Notes under the pieces: generated by a model
The model's input: only the letters and a program-made list of their open reading frames with translations
The model's database searches: none
What the model was told of the DNA's origin: nothing
Shown: positions 25,058 to 35,714 of the stretch, one piece after another
Layout of the letters: each line of letters opens with the position of its first letter
Position numbering within the stretch: the stretch's first letter is position 1
Origin: Candidatus Aminicenantota bacterium
GTDB taxonomy: Bacteria > Acidobacteriota > Aminicenantia > Aminicenantales > Saccharicenantaceae
Assembly: GCA_017999365.1 (NCBI GenBank)
Contig: JAGNLW010000001.1
Location: 938,239-1,002,238 of the forward strand
Direction of reading: 5' to 3'
DNA length: 64,000 bases
Made by a program: the position numbers and the translations under genes

Positions 25058-26233
25058 ATGAAGACCGCCCTCCGCTTCATCCTGGCCGCGACCCTGCTCG
25101 CGGCCGTCTCGCTCGGCAGCCTGCGGGCCATGCCGGCCTTCGCCCGCAAGTACAGCATGTCCTGCAAGACCTGCCACGCCCCCTTCCCCAAGCTCAAGCC
25201 CTACGGCGAGGAGTTCGCCGCCAACGGCTTCGTCATCAAGGACAAGGACACGCCGCGCTATACCATGGACACCGGCGACTCGCTGCTGTCGCTCCTGCGC
25301 GAGGTCCCCATCGCCCTGCGGCTCGAGGGCTTCCTCGACTACAACGACGGCAACGACCGCAAGCTCGACTTCGGCGCCCCCCACATCCTCAAGATCATCT
25401 CGGGCGGCCAGCTCTTCAAGGACGTCTCCTACTACTTCTACTTCTTCTTCAGCGAGAAGGGCGAGGTCGCCGGCGTCGAGGACGCCTTCGTCTATTTCAA
25501 CGACGTCTTCAATACCGGGATCGGCCTGACGGTCGGCCAATTCCAGGTCTCCGACCCGCTCTTCAAGCGCGAGATCCGCCTGCCCTACGAGGATTACGCC
25601 GTCTACAAGGCCCGGCCGGGAGCTTCGGGTATCGACCTGACCTACGACCGGGGCGTCGTCCTGACCTACGGCCTGCCGACGGGGACCGATCTGACCGTCC
25701 AGGTCGTCAACGGCAACGGCATCGGCGAGGGCAACATCTTCGGCAATTTCGACGACGACAAGTACAAGAACGTCATGTTCCGCCTGTCCCAGGACGTGGC
25801 CCCGGCCGTCCGGGTCGGCGGCTTCGGCTACCTGGGCAAGGAGGCGCCGGAAGGGACCGCCAACGCGGTCTGGATGGCCGGCGGCGACGCGACGGTCACG
25901 GTCAAGCCGTTCGAGCTCAACCTCCAGTACCTCGAGCGGCGGGACAGCAATCCCTTCTTCGCCGAAATCCTGCCCGAGGGCCGGGTGGCCACCCGCGGCG
26001 CCTTCGCCGAGCTCATCTACACACCCAAGGGGGATGACAGCCGCTGGTACCTGGCCGGGCTCTTCAACTGGGTCGACTCCGACCTGTCGGACCTCTTCTA
26101 TACATCCGTGACGGCCCACTACGGCTATCTCCTGCGCCGGAACATGCGCCTCGTCCTGGAGGGGACCTACGTGCTCAGGGGACCGTTCGCCAGGCACGCC
26201 CGGGCCGGAGCGGGCCTGGTCATCGGGATGTGA
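25058..26233 (+). CDS. Cyc2-like fused monoheme cytochrome-porin
   Basis: 391 residues with a GGAAAGGAGA Shine-Dalgarno. After a signal peptide ending around 24, the mature start MPAFARKYSMSCKTCH has one haem site at 36-40 followed by APFPKLKPYGEEFAANGF. This PAFAR...SCxxCHxxFPxLxxxGxxFxxNG pattern is the one seen in Cyc2, the outer-membrane cytochrome fused to a porin that oxidises Fe(II) in iron-oxidising bacteria. The remaining 330 residues alternate short amphipathic strands (YYFYFFF, GIGLTVGQFQVS, WYLAGLFNWV, MRLVLEGTYVL), consistent with a beta-barrel of about 16 strands. Electrons would enter from outside and pass to the pentaheme protein. The family also occurs outside iron oxidisers, so the donor is uncertain. 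Confidence 0.75.
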   Translation: MKTALRFILAATLLAAVSLGSLRAMPAFARKYSMSCKTCHAPFPKLKPYGEEFAANGFVIKDKDTPRYTMDTGDSLLSLLREVPIALRLEGFLDYNDGNDRKLDFGAPHILKIISGGQLFKDVSYYFYFFFSEKGEVAGVEDAFVYFNDVFNTGIGLTVGQFQVSDPLFKREIRLPYEDYAVYKARPGASGIDLTYDRGVVLTYGLPTGTDLTVQVVNGNGIGEGNIFGNFDDDKYKNVMFRLSQDVAPAVRVGGFGYLGKEAPEGTANAVWMAGGDATVTVKPFELNLQYLERRDSNPFFAEILPEGRVATRGAFAELIYTPKGDDSRWYLAGLFNWVDSDLSDLFYTSVTAHYGYLLRRNMRLVLEGTYVLRGPFARHARAGAGLVIGM

Positions 26234-26254
26234 GTTCAGGGCAGGACGGCCGGG

Positions 26255-28543
26255 TCAGGCCTTAGCCGGGCCGGACAGCTCCTCGAGCCGGGCGGAGACG
26301 TTGCGGAAGCCCGGGTTCCAGTCGGCGACCTGCCGGAAGAGGCCCACGGCTTCGTCCCGGTCGCCGGCGGCCTGGGCGACGTCGGCGAGTTCGAAGAGCA
26401 GCGCGAAATAGGGCTCGGTCCCGGCCTTGGTCTCGGCCAGGGCCGTCTTCAGCCATTTCGAGGCCTCGTCGAAATCCCTCTTGTAGCGGAAGCACTGGCT
26501 GATGAGCGTGTAGCTCTCGACGGCCAGCTTGGGGTCGCCCCCGGCCTGGGTCAGCTCCTCGACGGCCTCCGTGATCAGTCCCTGGCCCAGGAAGGCCAGG
26601 CCGAGCTGATAGTGGGTGTCGGCGTCCCCGGCGCCGCCCCGCGTCCGGAGGTCCTTGCGGAAGTCGGCGACGATGCCCGTGAGATCCCGCTCGTAGGGCG
26701 AGGAGCCGCCGCGGAGCTGGCGGGAGCGGGCCGCGGCGATCCAACGCAGCTCGTCCGCCGCCGCCGCCGCGAGTTCGTAGTAACGCCGCTCGGCGCGTTC
26801 TTCCCCGATGAAGGGGATGATGTCGGTCTCGGCGAAGATGTCGGCCGTGCTGACCTTCTCGCCTCCGAGGACGTCGTCTCCGAAGGGTCCGGACGTCCGG
26901 CGGCGTCCGTCATCGGGGCGGGCCGCGGCGGGCTTGGTCTCGGCTGAGGGCTGCGGGACCGGCGGCCGCGCCGGCGGGGACTCCTCCGGGACCGGGCCGG
27001 GTTCCGGTCCGGCCTCGGCCGGCGGCGGTTCGGGCTCGGGCCGCTTGTCCGGGCCCTTCCGCTCGGCGGCCCTCTTCTCGGCCGCCCGCTCCCTCGCCTG
27101 GGCCTCGAGCTGGCTCGTCTTCTCCACCCGGCGGCGGATCTCATCCTCGTCGATGTGCGTCCGGACCTCGTCGAGGACGGCGATCTTGCGGACGATCTGG
27201 GGGTCCTCGGGGTAGCGGAAGCGGAGGTTCTCGAGCAGGCGGCGGGCGATGCGGACCAGGCCCTGCTGGAGGTACATGTCGGCCTGGTCCATGGCTTCCT
27301 TGATGGCCTCGCGGTCCTTCTCCGACAGGCCCGGCGTCTCGTCGCGGACCTCTTCCACCGCCAGGCCCAGATCCTGGCGCAGCGAGCGGGCCTCCTGGGC
27401 CAGGTCGGCATCGTCGGGCCGGAGCTCGGCCAACTCGTTGTAGACGCCGATCATGCGCTCCTTGTCGCCGATCTTGCGCAGCTCGTCGAGGATGGCCCGG
27501 TCGACGACCTCGAGCTTCTTGACCTCTTTGTTCGACCGGTAGATGAGGGCCAGGCGCTCGAGGGCCGGCAGGTGGGGCTTCTGGCTCTCCAGGATGAGGC
27601 CCAGCAGGCCGATGGCCTTCTCGTCGCGGTGCTTCTTGACCAGGTTGTTGATGAGGGGCTCGAACAGCTCGTAGGCCTGGTCGAGCTTGTCCTTGAGGAT
27701 CTGGATGCGGCCCAGCTTGATGCGGGCGTTGACGTTGAGGGGGTGGCCCGTGACGATGCGGGTGAAGATGTCCTCGGCCTTCTTGGTGTCGCCGGCCTCG
27801 AAGTGGATGTTGCCGAGGATGTTGAGGAGCTGGACGCTGTCGGGCGCGGCCGCCAGCTCGCCCTCGAGCAGTTCCACGGCCATCCCGGGCCGGCCCTGCT
27901 TCTTGAAGACCTCGACCAGCCCGACCAGGGTGCGGACGTCGCCGGGCCGGACGGCCAGGGCCTCGCGGAGGACGTCCTCGGCGGCCTCGAGCTGGCCCTT
28001 CTCGACGCGGACGTCGGCGCTGCCGTTGAGCTGTTCGAGGGCCGCGTCGACGTTGCCGAGGGCCCGGTACAGGCCGGCTAGGGCCCGGCGGGCCTCGTGG
28101 TCCTCGCGGTCGAGCTTGACCGTCTTCTCGTAGATGGTCACGGCCTCGGCGGCCAGGCCTTCGCCGGCGAAACGACCGGCCACGGCCCCGTAGAGGGCCT
28201 TGGCCTCGGCCACGAAGCCCTGCTGGGCGTAGAGGTCGGCCAGCTTGAGAGCGTAGTCGGATTGGTCGGGGAAAAGCTTGTGGATCTTCTTGCAGATGGC
28301 CAGGGCCTGGGAATAGAGCCCGCGGCGCTCGTACTCGTCGGCGACCTTGAGGAAGAAGTGGACGGCCCGGTCGTTCTGGCCGACGCGGATGTGGAGGTCG
28401 CCGATGATATTGAGCGTCCCGACGTCCTGGGTGTCGGCCAGGGCCAGCTTCTCGTACTCGGCGATGGCCTCCCGGAGGCGTCCGCCGCGGACGAACTTCT
28501 CGGCCTGCTCGATGACCTTGACGCGGTCGGCGCGTGCGCCCAT
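26255..28543 (-). CDS. Large tetratricopeptide-repeat protein with proline-rich linker
   Basis: 762 residues, with AAGGA upstream of the ATG. From the start to about 430 the sequence is a run of TPR-like helix pairs (LREAIAEYEKLAL, AVHFFLKVADEYERRG, QALAICKKIHKLFP and so on). Residues roughly 455-505 are a charged coiled-coil-like stretch, followed by a Pro/Glu-rich linker (about 505-560) and a short C-terminal TPR block (620-755). No signal peptide, so probably a cytoplasmic scaffold. It starts 13 bases after the rnhB stop and is likely the last gene of the ribosomal-protein operon. Function unknown. Confidence 0.85.
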   Translation of the reverse strand: MGARADRVKVIEQAEKFVRGGRLREAIAEYEKLALADTQDVGTLNIIGDLHIRVGQNDRAVHFFLKVADEYERRGLYSQALAICKKIHKLFPDQSDYALKLADLYAQQGFVAEAKALYGAVAGRFAGEGLAAEAVTIYEKTVKLDREDHEARRALAGLYRALGNVDAALEQLNGSADVRVEKGQLEAAEDVLREALAVRPGDVRTLVGLVEVFKKQGRPGMAVELLEGELAAAPDSVQLLNILGNIHFEAGDTKKAEDIFTRIVTGHPLNVNARIKLGRIQILKDKLDQAYELFEPLINNLVKKHRDEKAIGLLGLILESQKPHLPALERLALIYRSNKEVKKLEVVDRAILDELRKIGDKERMIGVYNELAELRPDDADLAQEARSLRQDLGLAVEEVRDETPGLSEKDREAIKEAMDQADMYLQQGLVRIARRLLENLRFRYPEDPQIVRKIAVLDEVRTHIDEDEIRRRVEKTSQLEAQARERAAEKRAAERKGPDKRPEPEPPPAEAGPEPGPVPEESPPARPPVPQPSAETKPAAARPDDGRRRTSGPFGDDVLGGEKVSTADIFAETDIIPFIGEERAERRYYELAAAAADELRWIAAARSRQLRGGSSPYERDLTGIVADFRKDLRTRGGAGDADTHYQLGLAFLGQGLITEAVEELTQAGGDPKLAVESYTLISQCFRYKRDFDEASKWLKTALAETKAGTEPYFALLFELADVAQAAGDRDEAVGLFRQVADWNPGFRNVSARLEELSGPAKA

Positions 28544-28555
28544 GCGGTCCCGTCC

Positions 28556-29167
28556 TTATCCCAGCCGGAATGAGGCCCGGTGGAGACCCGTCGGGCCCTT
28601 CTCCCGCAACGCCCGGAAGTGCTCTTCCGTTCCGTATCCCTTGTTCCGGGCCAGACCGTACCCTTCGTAGAGGGCGTCGAAGACGGTCATCAGCCCGTCC
28701 CGGTAGACCTTGGCCACGATGGACGCCGCGGCGATCGACCGGCAGGTCCGGTCGCCCCCGGTGATGCCCATCTGGCGGTAATGTACATCTTTTATCGGGA
28801 AACCGTCAACCAGGAGGACGTCGGGGGATGCGGCCAGGCTCTCGACGGCCCGGACCATGGCCAGGTGGGTGGCCCGGTAGATGTTCCGTTCGTCGATCTC
28901 GGCCGCCGACGCCAGGCCCAGGCCCACGTCGCCGGCCTCCCTCAGAAGGGCCGCCGCGAGCTCCTCGCGGCGGGCGGGAGACAGGGTCTTGGAATCGTCC
29001 ACGGCGCCGGCCCAGGCGGGCGGGCGGCCGGCCAGCCAGCTCTCGGGCAGGACGACGGCGGCGGCCACGACCGGACCGAACAGGGAGCCGCGGCCGACCT
29101 CGTCGACGCCGGCGACGAGCCGGGCCCCCCCTCGGTAGAGCTCCTTCTCGAGCTTGAGGGTGGCCAC
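28556..29167 (-). CDS. rnhB: Ribonuclease HII
   Basis: 203 residues, GTG start at 29167. Catalytic acidic residues are Asp 22 and Glu 23 in VDEVGRGS and Asp 121 in LLVDGFP; DDSKTLSPARRE and SIAAASIVAKVYRD are the other family blocks. It nicks the RNA strand of RNA-DNA hybrids and misincorporated ribonucleotides. It follows rplS by 12 bases, the classical position downstream of trmD-rplS in many bacteria. Confidence 0.97.
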   Translation of the reverse strand: MATLKLEKELYRGGARLVAGVDEVGRGSLFGPVVAAAVVLPESWLAGRPPAWAGAVDDSKTLSPARREELAAALLREAGDVGLGLASAAEIDERNIYRATHLAMVRAVESLAASPDVLLVDGFPIKDVHYRQMGITGGDRTCRSIAAASIVAKVYRDGLMTVFDALYEGYGLARNKGYGTEEHFRALREKGPTGLHRASFRLG

Positions 29168-29179
29168 GGCTTGCGGCGG

Positions 29180-29524
29180 TCAGCCCTGGTCTTCTTTGAG
29201 GCGGGCAGCCTTGCCCTTGAGGTCGCGCAGGTAGTAGAGCTTGGCCCGGCGGACGCTCGCTTTGCGGACGACCTCGATGGTCTTGATCATCTTCGAGTGG
29301 CGGGGGAAGACGCGCTCGACGCCGATGCCGAAGGAGACCTTGCGGACGGTGAAGGTGGCCTTCACGCTGCCGCCGCGCTTGGCGATGACGTCGCCCCGGA
29401 AGATCTGGACGCGCTCCTTGTCGCCTTCCCGGATGATGTAGTGGACCTTGACGGTGTCGCCGACGTTGAAGTCCGCGAGGTCCTTGCGGAGATGTTTATC
29501 CTCGATCGCGCTGATCTGGTTCAT
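29180..29524 (-). CDS. rplS: 50S ribosomal protein L19
   Basis: 114 residues, the standard length. Recognised by [17 protein letters not shown], the [15 protein letters not shown] loop, [17 protein letters not shown] and [17 protein letters not shown]. It sits at the interface of the ribosomal subunits. The start overlaps the trmD stop as ATGA. Confidence 0.98.
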   Translation of the reverse strand: MNQISAIEDKHLRKDLADFNVGDTVKVHYIIREGDKERVQIFRGDVIAKRGGSVKATFTVRKVSFGIGVERVFPRHSKMIKTIEVVRKASVRRAKLYYLRDLKGKAARLKEDQG

Positions 29525-30261
29525 TCGTCGTCCTTCCTTTCCTCTGAGATTTCCTCCAGAAGACGCCGGTCCTCCGGGGACAGGGCCCTATCCCTGATCA
29601 GGTCCGGCCTTTGCCGGGCCGTCTTTTCCAATGCCTTCTTGCGCCGCCAGCGCTCGATCCGGCCGTGGTCGCCCGAGAACAGCACGGGCGGCACCTCGTG
29701 GCCCCGGAACTCGCGCGGCCTCGTGTACTGGGGGTAGTCGAGGATCCCCCCGGCGAAGGAGTCGTTCCGCACGGAACCCTCCTTGCCGACGACGCCCGGC
29801 ACGAACCGGGCCGCCGCGTCGACGACGACCGCCGCGGCCAGCTCCCCGCCCGACAGGACGTAATCCCCGATGGAGATCTCTCCGTCGGCCAAATGCTCCG
29901 CGACGCGCTCGTCGACGCCTTCGTAGCGGCCGCAGATCAGGATGACCTGGTCCTCGCCCGCCAGCTCCCGGGCCAGCGCCGCGTCGAGCGGTCGGCCCTG
30001 GGGCGAGAGCAGGAAGACCTTGCTCCGCCCGGGCCCGCGAACGGCCTCGACGGCGCGGAAGATGGGCTCGGGTTTCAAGACCATGCCTTCCAGGCCCCCG
30101 AAGGGCCGATCGTCGACCTGCCGGTGTTTGTCCGTGGTGAAGTCCCTCAGGTCGTGGATGCCGATCCGGACGACCTCGCGGTCCAGGGCCTTCTTGACGA
30201 CCCCCCCCGAGAAGACGCCGGCGAACATCTCGGGGAAGATCGTGATTATATCAAATCTCAT
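29521..30261 (-). CDS. trmD: tRNA (guanine-N1-)-methyltransferase (m1G37)
   Basis: 246 residues. The N-terminus [13 protein letters not shown], the YTTDKH-type block [16 protein letters not shown], and the knot region [12 protein letters not shown] and [15 protein letters not shown] are diagnostic of this SPOUT methyltransferase. It methylates G37 of tRNAs to prevent frameshifting. It overlaps rimM by 11 bases and rplS by 4 bases, so translation is coupled. Confidence 0.98.
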   Translation of the reverse strand: MRFDIITIFPEMFAGVFSGGVVKKALDREVVRIGIHDLRDFTTDKHRQVDDRPFGGLEGMVLKPEPIFRAVEAVRGPGRSKVFLLSPQGRPLDAALARELAGEDQVILICGRYEGVDERVAEHLADGEISIGDYVLSGGELAAAVVVDAAARFVPGVVGKEGSVRNDSFAGGILDYPQYTRPREFRGHEVPPVLFSGDHGRIERWRRKKALEKTARQRPDLIRDRALSPEDRRLLEEISEERKDDE

Positions 30262-30772
30262 TCAACTCCAAAAGACCGTCCGGGGGATCGACGACGATCT
30301 CCCGGGCCTCCCGGTCCACCCGGACCAGGATGGGCTCGACGAAGGGGACGTAGACGTCCCCGTCCCCCCGTCTCACGACGAGCAGGACCTGGCCGCCGGC
30401 CTCGAGCAGGCCGGCCACCTCGCCGATCTCCGTTCCGTCGGCCCCCGCGACCCGGCAGCCGATGACCTCGAAGTCGTAATACCGGCCCGCGGCCGGCCGC
30501 TTGAAGTCGGCCGCCCGGGCCAGGACCTCCGCGCCGGCCAGGGCGTCGGCCGCGGCCAGCGTGTCCACGCCCCGGAGCTTCAGGAAATACGCGTTCCGGT
30601 CGAGGACGAGCGATTCCACGTTGTAGGCCTCGAGCCCGCCGGGGCGGGCGATATAGACCGAAGCGCCCTCGAATCCGGTGGGTCCCTTCTCGCTGAGCTT
30701 GAGCTTGAGGCGTCCGTCGCGACCGTCGCTGCGGACGACCCTGCCGAGGGCGACGAGGTCAGCCTTTTTCAA
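30251..30772 (-). CDS. rimM: Ribosome maturation factor RimM
   Basis: 173 residues. The start codon is TTG at 30772, inside the last codons of khpA (overlap 14 bases), with only a weak GAG upstream, so translation probably depends on khp[20 protein letters not shown] is the RimM N-domain opener, and the PRC-barrel shows [20 protein letters not shown] and a final [17 protein letters not shown]. It assists maturation of the 30S head and binds S19. Confidence 0.96.
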   Translation of the reverse strand: MKKADLVALGRVVRSDGRDGRLKLKLSEKGPTGFEGASVYIARPGGLEAYNVESLVLDRNAYFLKLRGVDTLAAADALAGAEVLARAADFKRPAAGRYYDFEVIGCRVAGADGTEIGEVAGLLEAGGQVLLVVRRGDGDVYVPFVEPILVRVDREAREIVVDPPDGLLELNEI

Positions 30773-30995
30773 TGATCTCGAGGTTGTAACGCCTCTTGAG
30801 CTTCATGCCCGCGGCGCCGAGGAGGATGCGGATCGCGCGCGCCGTCCGGCCCTGCTTGCCGATCACCTTGCCGAGGTCTTCCGGGGCCACTTTGAGCTCG
30901 AGGATGGTGGTCTGTTCGCCTTCGAGCTGGGTCACGAGCACCTTCTCCGGCTGGTCCACGAGCGCTTTGGCGATGAGCTCGACCAGTTCTTTCAC
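30759..30995 (-). CDS. khpA: KH-domain RNA-binding protein (KhpA/YlqC family)
   Basis: 78 residues, start GTG at 30995 with a strong AGGAGG 5 bases upstream. The single KH domain is evident in [16 protein letters not shown] (GXXG = GKQG). Its position between rpsP and rimM is the conserved one. It binds RNA, usually together with KhpB. Confidence 0.95.
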   Translation of the reverse strand: MKELVELIAKALVDQPEKVLVTQLEGEQTTILELKVAPEDLGKVIGKQGRTARAIRILLGAAGMKLKRRYNLEIIEKG

Positions 30996-31007
30996 GCTGA
31001 CCTCCTT

Positions 31008-31274
31008 CTAGGATTTCGCGCTAGGAGCGGGTTTGGCGGACTTGGAGACCCTGTCCAGGAGGGACTGCACGGTCGCCGACGGGCGCACGCCCTTGGCGAT
31101 CCAGGCCTTGGCCTTGGCCAGGTCGAGCTTGACCCCGGCCGGGTCGTCGAGCGGGGTGTAGGTGCCGATGGTGTCGAGGGCCTGGCTCTGGCGGGCCGTC
31201 TTGGCCTCCATGACGACGATCCGGTAGGTGGGCTTCTTCTTGGTGCCGAATCTCTGCAAGCGCATGGTCATCAT
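31008..31274 (-). CDS. rpsP: 30S ribosomal protein S16
   Basis: 88 residues as counted from the first of three close ATG codons (31274, 31271, 31265). The family start MRLQRFGTKKKPTYRIVV begins at the third, which may be the true start. DTIGTYTPLDDP and AKAWIAKGVRPSATVQSLL are the remaining blocks. First gene of the operon; a near-consensus promoter lies 39 bases upstream. Confidence 0.96.
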   Translation of the reverse strand: MMTMRLQRFGTKKKPTYRIVVMEAKTARQSQALDTIGTYTPLDDPAGVKLDLAKAKAWIAKGVRPSATVQSLLDRVSKSAKPAPSAKS

Positions 31275-31312
31275 TGTGGTATCACTTCCGCGAAAGAGGA
31301 TTTTGCTGGGAA

Positions 31313-31341
31313 ATCATAGCGGAATTCGCGGGCCAAGTCAA
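31313..31341 (-). promoter_or_regulatory. Near-consensus sigma70 promoter of the rpsP operon
   Basis: On the minus strand TTGACT (31341-31336), 17-base spacer, TATGAT (31318-31313). Strong, as expected for ribosomal genes. Confidence 0.85.
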
Positions 31342-31343
31342 CA

Positions 31344-31385
31344 CTCCCGAGGGGGCTGTCCTCTCGAGGGGACACCCTCCCGGGA
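31344..31385. repeat. Imperfect palindrome between rpsP and the plus-strand gene
   Basis: CCCGAGGGGGCTGTCC and GGGGACACCCTCCCGGG form an interrupted inverted repeat around TCTCGA. It resembles the GGGAC-core palindromes at 15553 and 23590 but is not perfect. It could be a degenerate REP element. Confidence 0.3.
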
Positions 31386-31443
31386 AAGGGCTTTTTCCGG
31401 CCGCCGGACTCTGTTATCCTTACGGGCGGAAGGAGACAGGGAC

Positions 31444-32238
31444 ATGGCCAAGATCTACTACGTGGGCGACTGGGCCGTCCTGACCGGCCCGGTCTTCGCC
31501 GAGACGCCCTTCTACCACTCCGTCAAGGGCTTGGACATCTTCAATTACGGCAAGTGGCTGAAGGAAGCGCTGGAGTCGACCGGGGAGCATCAGGTCGAAT
31601 CCGTCCCGGCCTGGGACTTCTACAACCGCCTGGGCCCGGGCGACTACGAGAAGGTCCTGGCCGATCACGACGTCCTCGTCTTCAGCGACGTCGACGCCAA
31701 GCTCTTCCAGCTGGCCCCGGGCTTCTTCGACCGGGACAAGTTCGGCCGGTCCGTCCTGACCTACCCGGACCGCGTCCGCCTGACGGTCGAGGCCGTCAAG
31801 GACGGCAAGTCGGCCATGTTCCTGGGCGGCTGGTACTCCTTCACCGGCGAGCTGGGCAAGGGCGGCTGGGGCCGGACCCGCCTGCGCGAGATCCTGCCCG
31901 TGCGCTGCCTCGACCACGAGGACCTCGTCGAGAGCACCGAGGGCTTCGACGCCGAATTGACCGCCGCCGGCGAGCGCTTCTTCAAGTCCGTCAACCTGCG
32001 GACCATGCCGCCCCTGCTCGGCTACAACAAGACCCTGGCCATCCCCGAGGGCCGGGTCCTGCTCGAGGTCCGCGACACCCACGACCCGCTCCTGGCCGTG
32101 CGGACGTGCGGCCGCGGCCGGGTCCTGGCCTTCATGTCCGACCCCGCGCCGCACTGGGGCCTCAACTTCGTCTACTGGGAGGACTACGCCGCCTTCTGGC
32201 TCGAGTGCCTCGCGCACGTGCTCGAAGGGAAGCCGTAG
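31444..32238 (+). CDS. COG5426-like putative glutamine-amidotransferase-fold protein
   Basis: 264 residues. AAGGAG precedes the ATG. The sequence KIYYVGDWAVLTGPVF, SVPAWDFYNRLGPGDYEKVLADHDVLVFSDVDA and a GGWYSFTGELGKGGWGRT loop match the class I amidotransferase-like proteins of COG5426, which have the flavodoxin-like fold but usually no catalytic Cys at the elbow (here LGGWYSF). So it is probably non-enzymatic or a different hydrolase. No signal peptide. It lies on the opposite strand between the ffh and rpsP operons, convergent with ffh. Function unknown. Confidence 0.75.
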   Translation: MAKIYYVGDWAVLTGPVFAETPFYHSVKGLDIFNYGKWLKEALESTGEHQVESVPAWDFYNRLGPGDYEKVLADHDVLVFSDVDAKLFQLAPGFFDRDKFGRSVLTYPDRVRLTVEAVKDGKSAMFLGGWYSFTGELGKGGWGRTRLREILPVRCLDHEDLVESTEGFDAELTAAGERFFKSVNLRTMPPLLGYNKTLAIPEGRVLLEVRDTHDPLLAVRTCGRGRVLAFMSDPAPHWGLNFVYWEDYAAFWLECLAHVLEGKP

Positions 32239-32268
32239 GGAGGGTCCCGGCGGAGGTGGCGGTCGGGC

Positions 32269-33591
32269 CTACTTCAACCCGCCGAGGAGCTTGCGGACCG
32301 ACGAGCTCCCCATCATCTTCTTCATCTCCTGGAACTGCTTCACCAGCTGATTGATCTCGTGGACGGGCCGGCCGCTGCCCCGGGCGATGCGGGCCCGGCG
32401 GCTGCCGTTGAGGATGCGCGGGTCGTCCCGTTCGGCCGGGGTCATGGAATTGATGATGGCCTCGAAGTGGACGACGCGCCGCTCGTCGATGGGGGCCTTG
32501 GCCAGGCCCTTGAGCGGCCCGACCTGGGGCAGGTGCCCGAGGAGGTCGGCCATCGAGCCCATCTTCTTCATCTGGCCGATCTGCTTGCGGAAATCCTCCA
32601 GGGTGAACTCCCGCTTGCGGAGCCGGCGGGCCATGTCCTCGGCCTCGGCGACATCGGCCTCGTCCTGGGCTTTCTCGACGAGCGACAGGATGTCGCCCAT
32701 GCCCAGGATGCGCGAGGCCATGCGCTCGGGGTGGAAGACCTCGAGCTTGTCGCTCTTCTCGCCGACGCCGACGAACTTGACCGGCCGTCCGGTCGCGGCG
32801 ACGATGGACAGGGCCGCGCCGCCCCGGGCGTCGCCGTCGAGCTTGGTCAGGACGACGCCGGAGAGGCCGATGCGCTCCTCGAAGGCCTGGGCGCTCCTGA
32901 CGGCGTCCTGGCCGGTCATGGCGTCGCCGACGTAGAGGACCTCGACCGGGTCGAGGATGTCGCGGACGAGCCGGAGCTCGGCCATGAGCTCGTCGTCGAC
33001 GTGGAGGCGGCCGGCCGTGTCGACGATGAGGGGGTCGAAGCCGCGGTTGGCCGTGTAGTCCCGGAGCTCCTTGAGGGCCGCCCGCGGCTCGGCCATGCGG
33101 GTCTCGGTCATCTCGTAGAAGGGCCGGCCCAGGGAGGCGGCGATCGTCCGGAGCTGGTCCTGGGCGGCCGGACGCTTGAGGTCGAAGGACACGAGCAGGG
33201 GGTTCTTGCCGATCCCGGCCACCCAGCGGGCCAGCTTGCCGCAGGTCGTTGTCTTGCCGCTGCCCTGGAGGCCGACCAGCATGAAGATGGACGGCGGGCG
33301 GCTCGCGAACTGGAGGGGCTTCTGAGCCCCGCCCAGGACGGCCGCCAGCTCGTCGTGGACGATGCGGATGACCTGGTGGGCGGGATTGAGGCCGTCGAGG
33401 ACCCCGGCGCCCAGGGCCTTGTCCCGGATGCGGGCCTCGAAGTCCTTGACGACCTTGTAGCTGACGTCGGCCTCGAGGAAGGCCAGGCGCATCATCTTGA
33501 GGGCCTCGCCGAGGCTCTTCTCGGTGACCTGGACCTCGCCCCGGAGGAATTTCAGCATCTTCTCGAGGCGGCCGGAGAGCTGTTCGAACAT
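32269..33591 (-). CDS. ffh: Signal recognition particle protein (SRP54)
   Basis: 440 residues. N domain, then the GTPase with G1 GLQGSGKTTTCGKL, G3 DTAGRLHVDDELM, the insertion-box region VEVLYVGDAMTGQDAV and G4 TKLDGDARGGAALS. The Met-rich M domain (about 325-440) includes FRKQIGQMKKMGS and MTPAERDDPRILNGSRRARIARGSG, the SRP RNA-binding helices. It recognises signal peptides on nascent chains and delivers them to FtsY. It has a near-consensus promoter. It normally sits beside rpsP; here a plus-strand gene separates them. Confidence 0.98.
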   Translation of the reverse strand: MFEQLSGRLEKMLKFLRGEVQVTEKSLGEALKMMRLAFLEADVSYKVVKDFEARIRDKALGAGVLDGLNPAHQVIRIVHDELAAVLGGAQKPLQFASRPPSIFMLVGLQGSGKTTTCGKLARWVAGIGKNPLLVSFDLKRPAAQDQLRTIAASLGRPFYEMTETRMAEPRAALKELRDYTANRGFDPLIVDTAGRLHVDDELMAELRLVRDILDPVEVLYVGDAMTGQDAVRSAQAFEERIGLSGVVLTKLDGDARGGAALSIVAATGRPVKFVGVGEKSDKLEVFHPERMASRILGMGDILSLVEKAQDEADVAEAEDMARRLRKREFTLEDFRKQIGQMKKMGSMADLLGHLPQVGPLKGLAKAPIDERRVVHFEAIINSMTPAERDDPRILNGSRRARIARGSGRPVHEINQLVKQFQEMKKMMGSSSVRKLLGGLK

Positions 33592-33611
33592 CGCGTCCTG
33601 TCTCTCCGGCC

Positions 33612-33640
33612 ATCATAGGCGATGGCCGAAAGACCGTCAA
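33612..33640 (-). promoter_or_regulatory. Near-consensus sigma70 promoter of ffh
   Basis: On the minus strand TTGACG (33640-33635), 17-base spacer, TATGAT (33617-33612). The leader would be about 15 bases. Confidence 0.8.
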
Positions 33641-33773
33641 CCGGTGTCCGCTCGGGCGGCTCGGGAGGCCGCCCATGTGCGGACATCGGAATAGCCGACG
33701 ACACTCGGGGCCTCTGGGATCCTTCCATATGGGGAGAACGGGCGCGGCGGCCATCCAAAAGGGGGGCCGCGGC

Positions 33774-33802
33774 TTGACAAAGCCGGGCCGGGCCGATAAG
33801 GT
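33774..33802 (+). promoter_or_regulatory. Promoter of the accB-accC operon
   Basis: Consensus TTGACA (33774-33779), 17-base spacer, TAAGGT (33797-33802). Confidence 0.7.
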
Positions 33803-33831
33803 AGGGGCACTCCCGCGAGGTGGATAAGGGC

Positions 33832-34326
<495 letters not shown>

Positions 34327-34331
34327 GGCCG

Positions 34332-35690
<1,359 letters not shown>

Positions 35691-35697
35691 GGCGCCG

Positions 35698-35714
35698 GCC
35701 CGCTCAGAGCGGGC
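35698..35714. terminator. Short hairpin in the accC/35704 convergent gap
   Basis: GCCCGCT (35698-35704) pairs with AGCGGGC (35708-35714) around CAG, overlapping the stop codon of the minus-strand gene. No T-tract on either strand, so weak. Confidence 0.3.
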
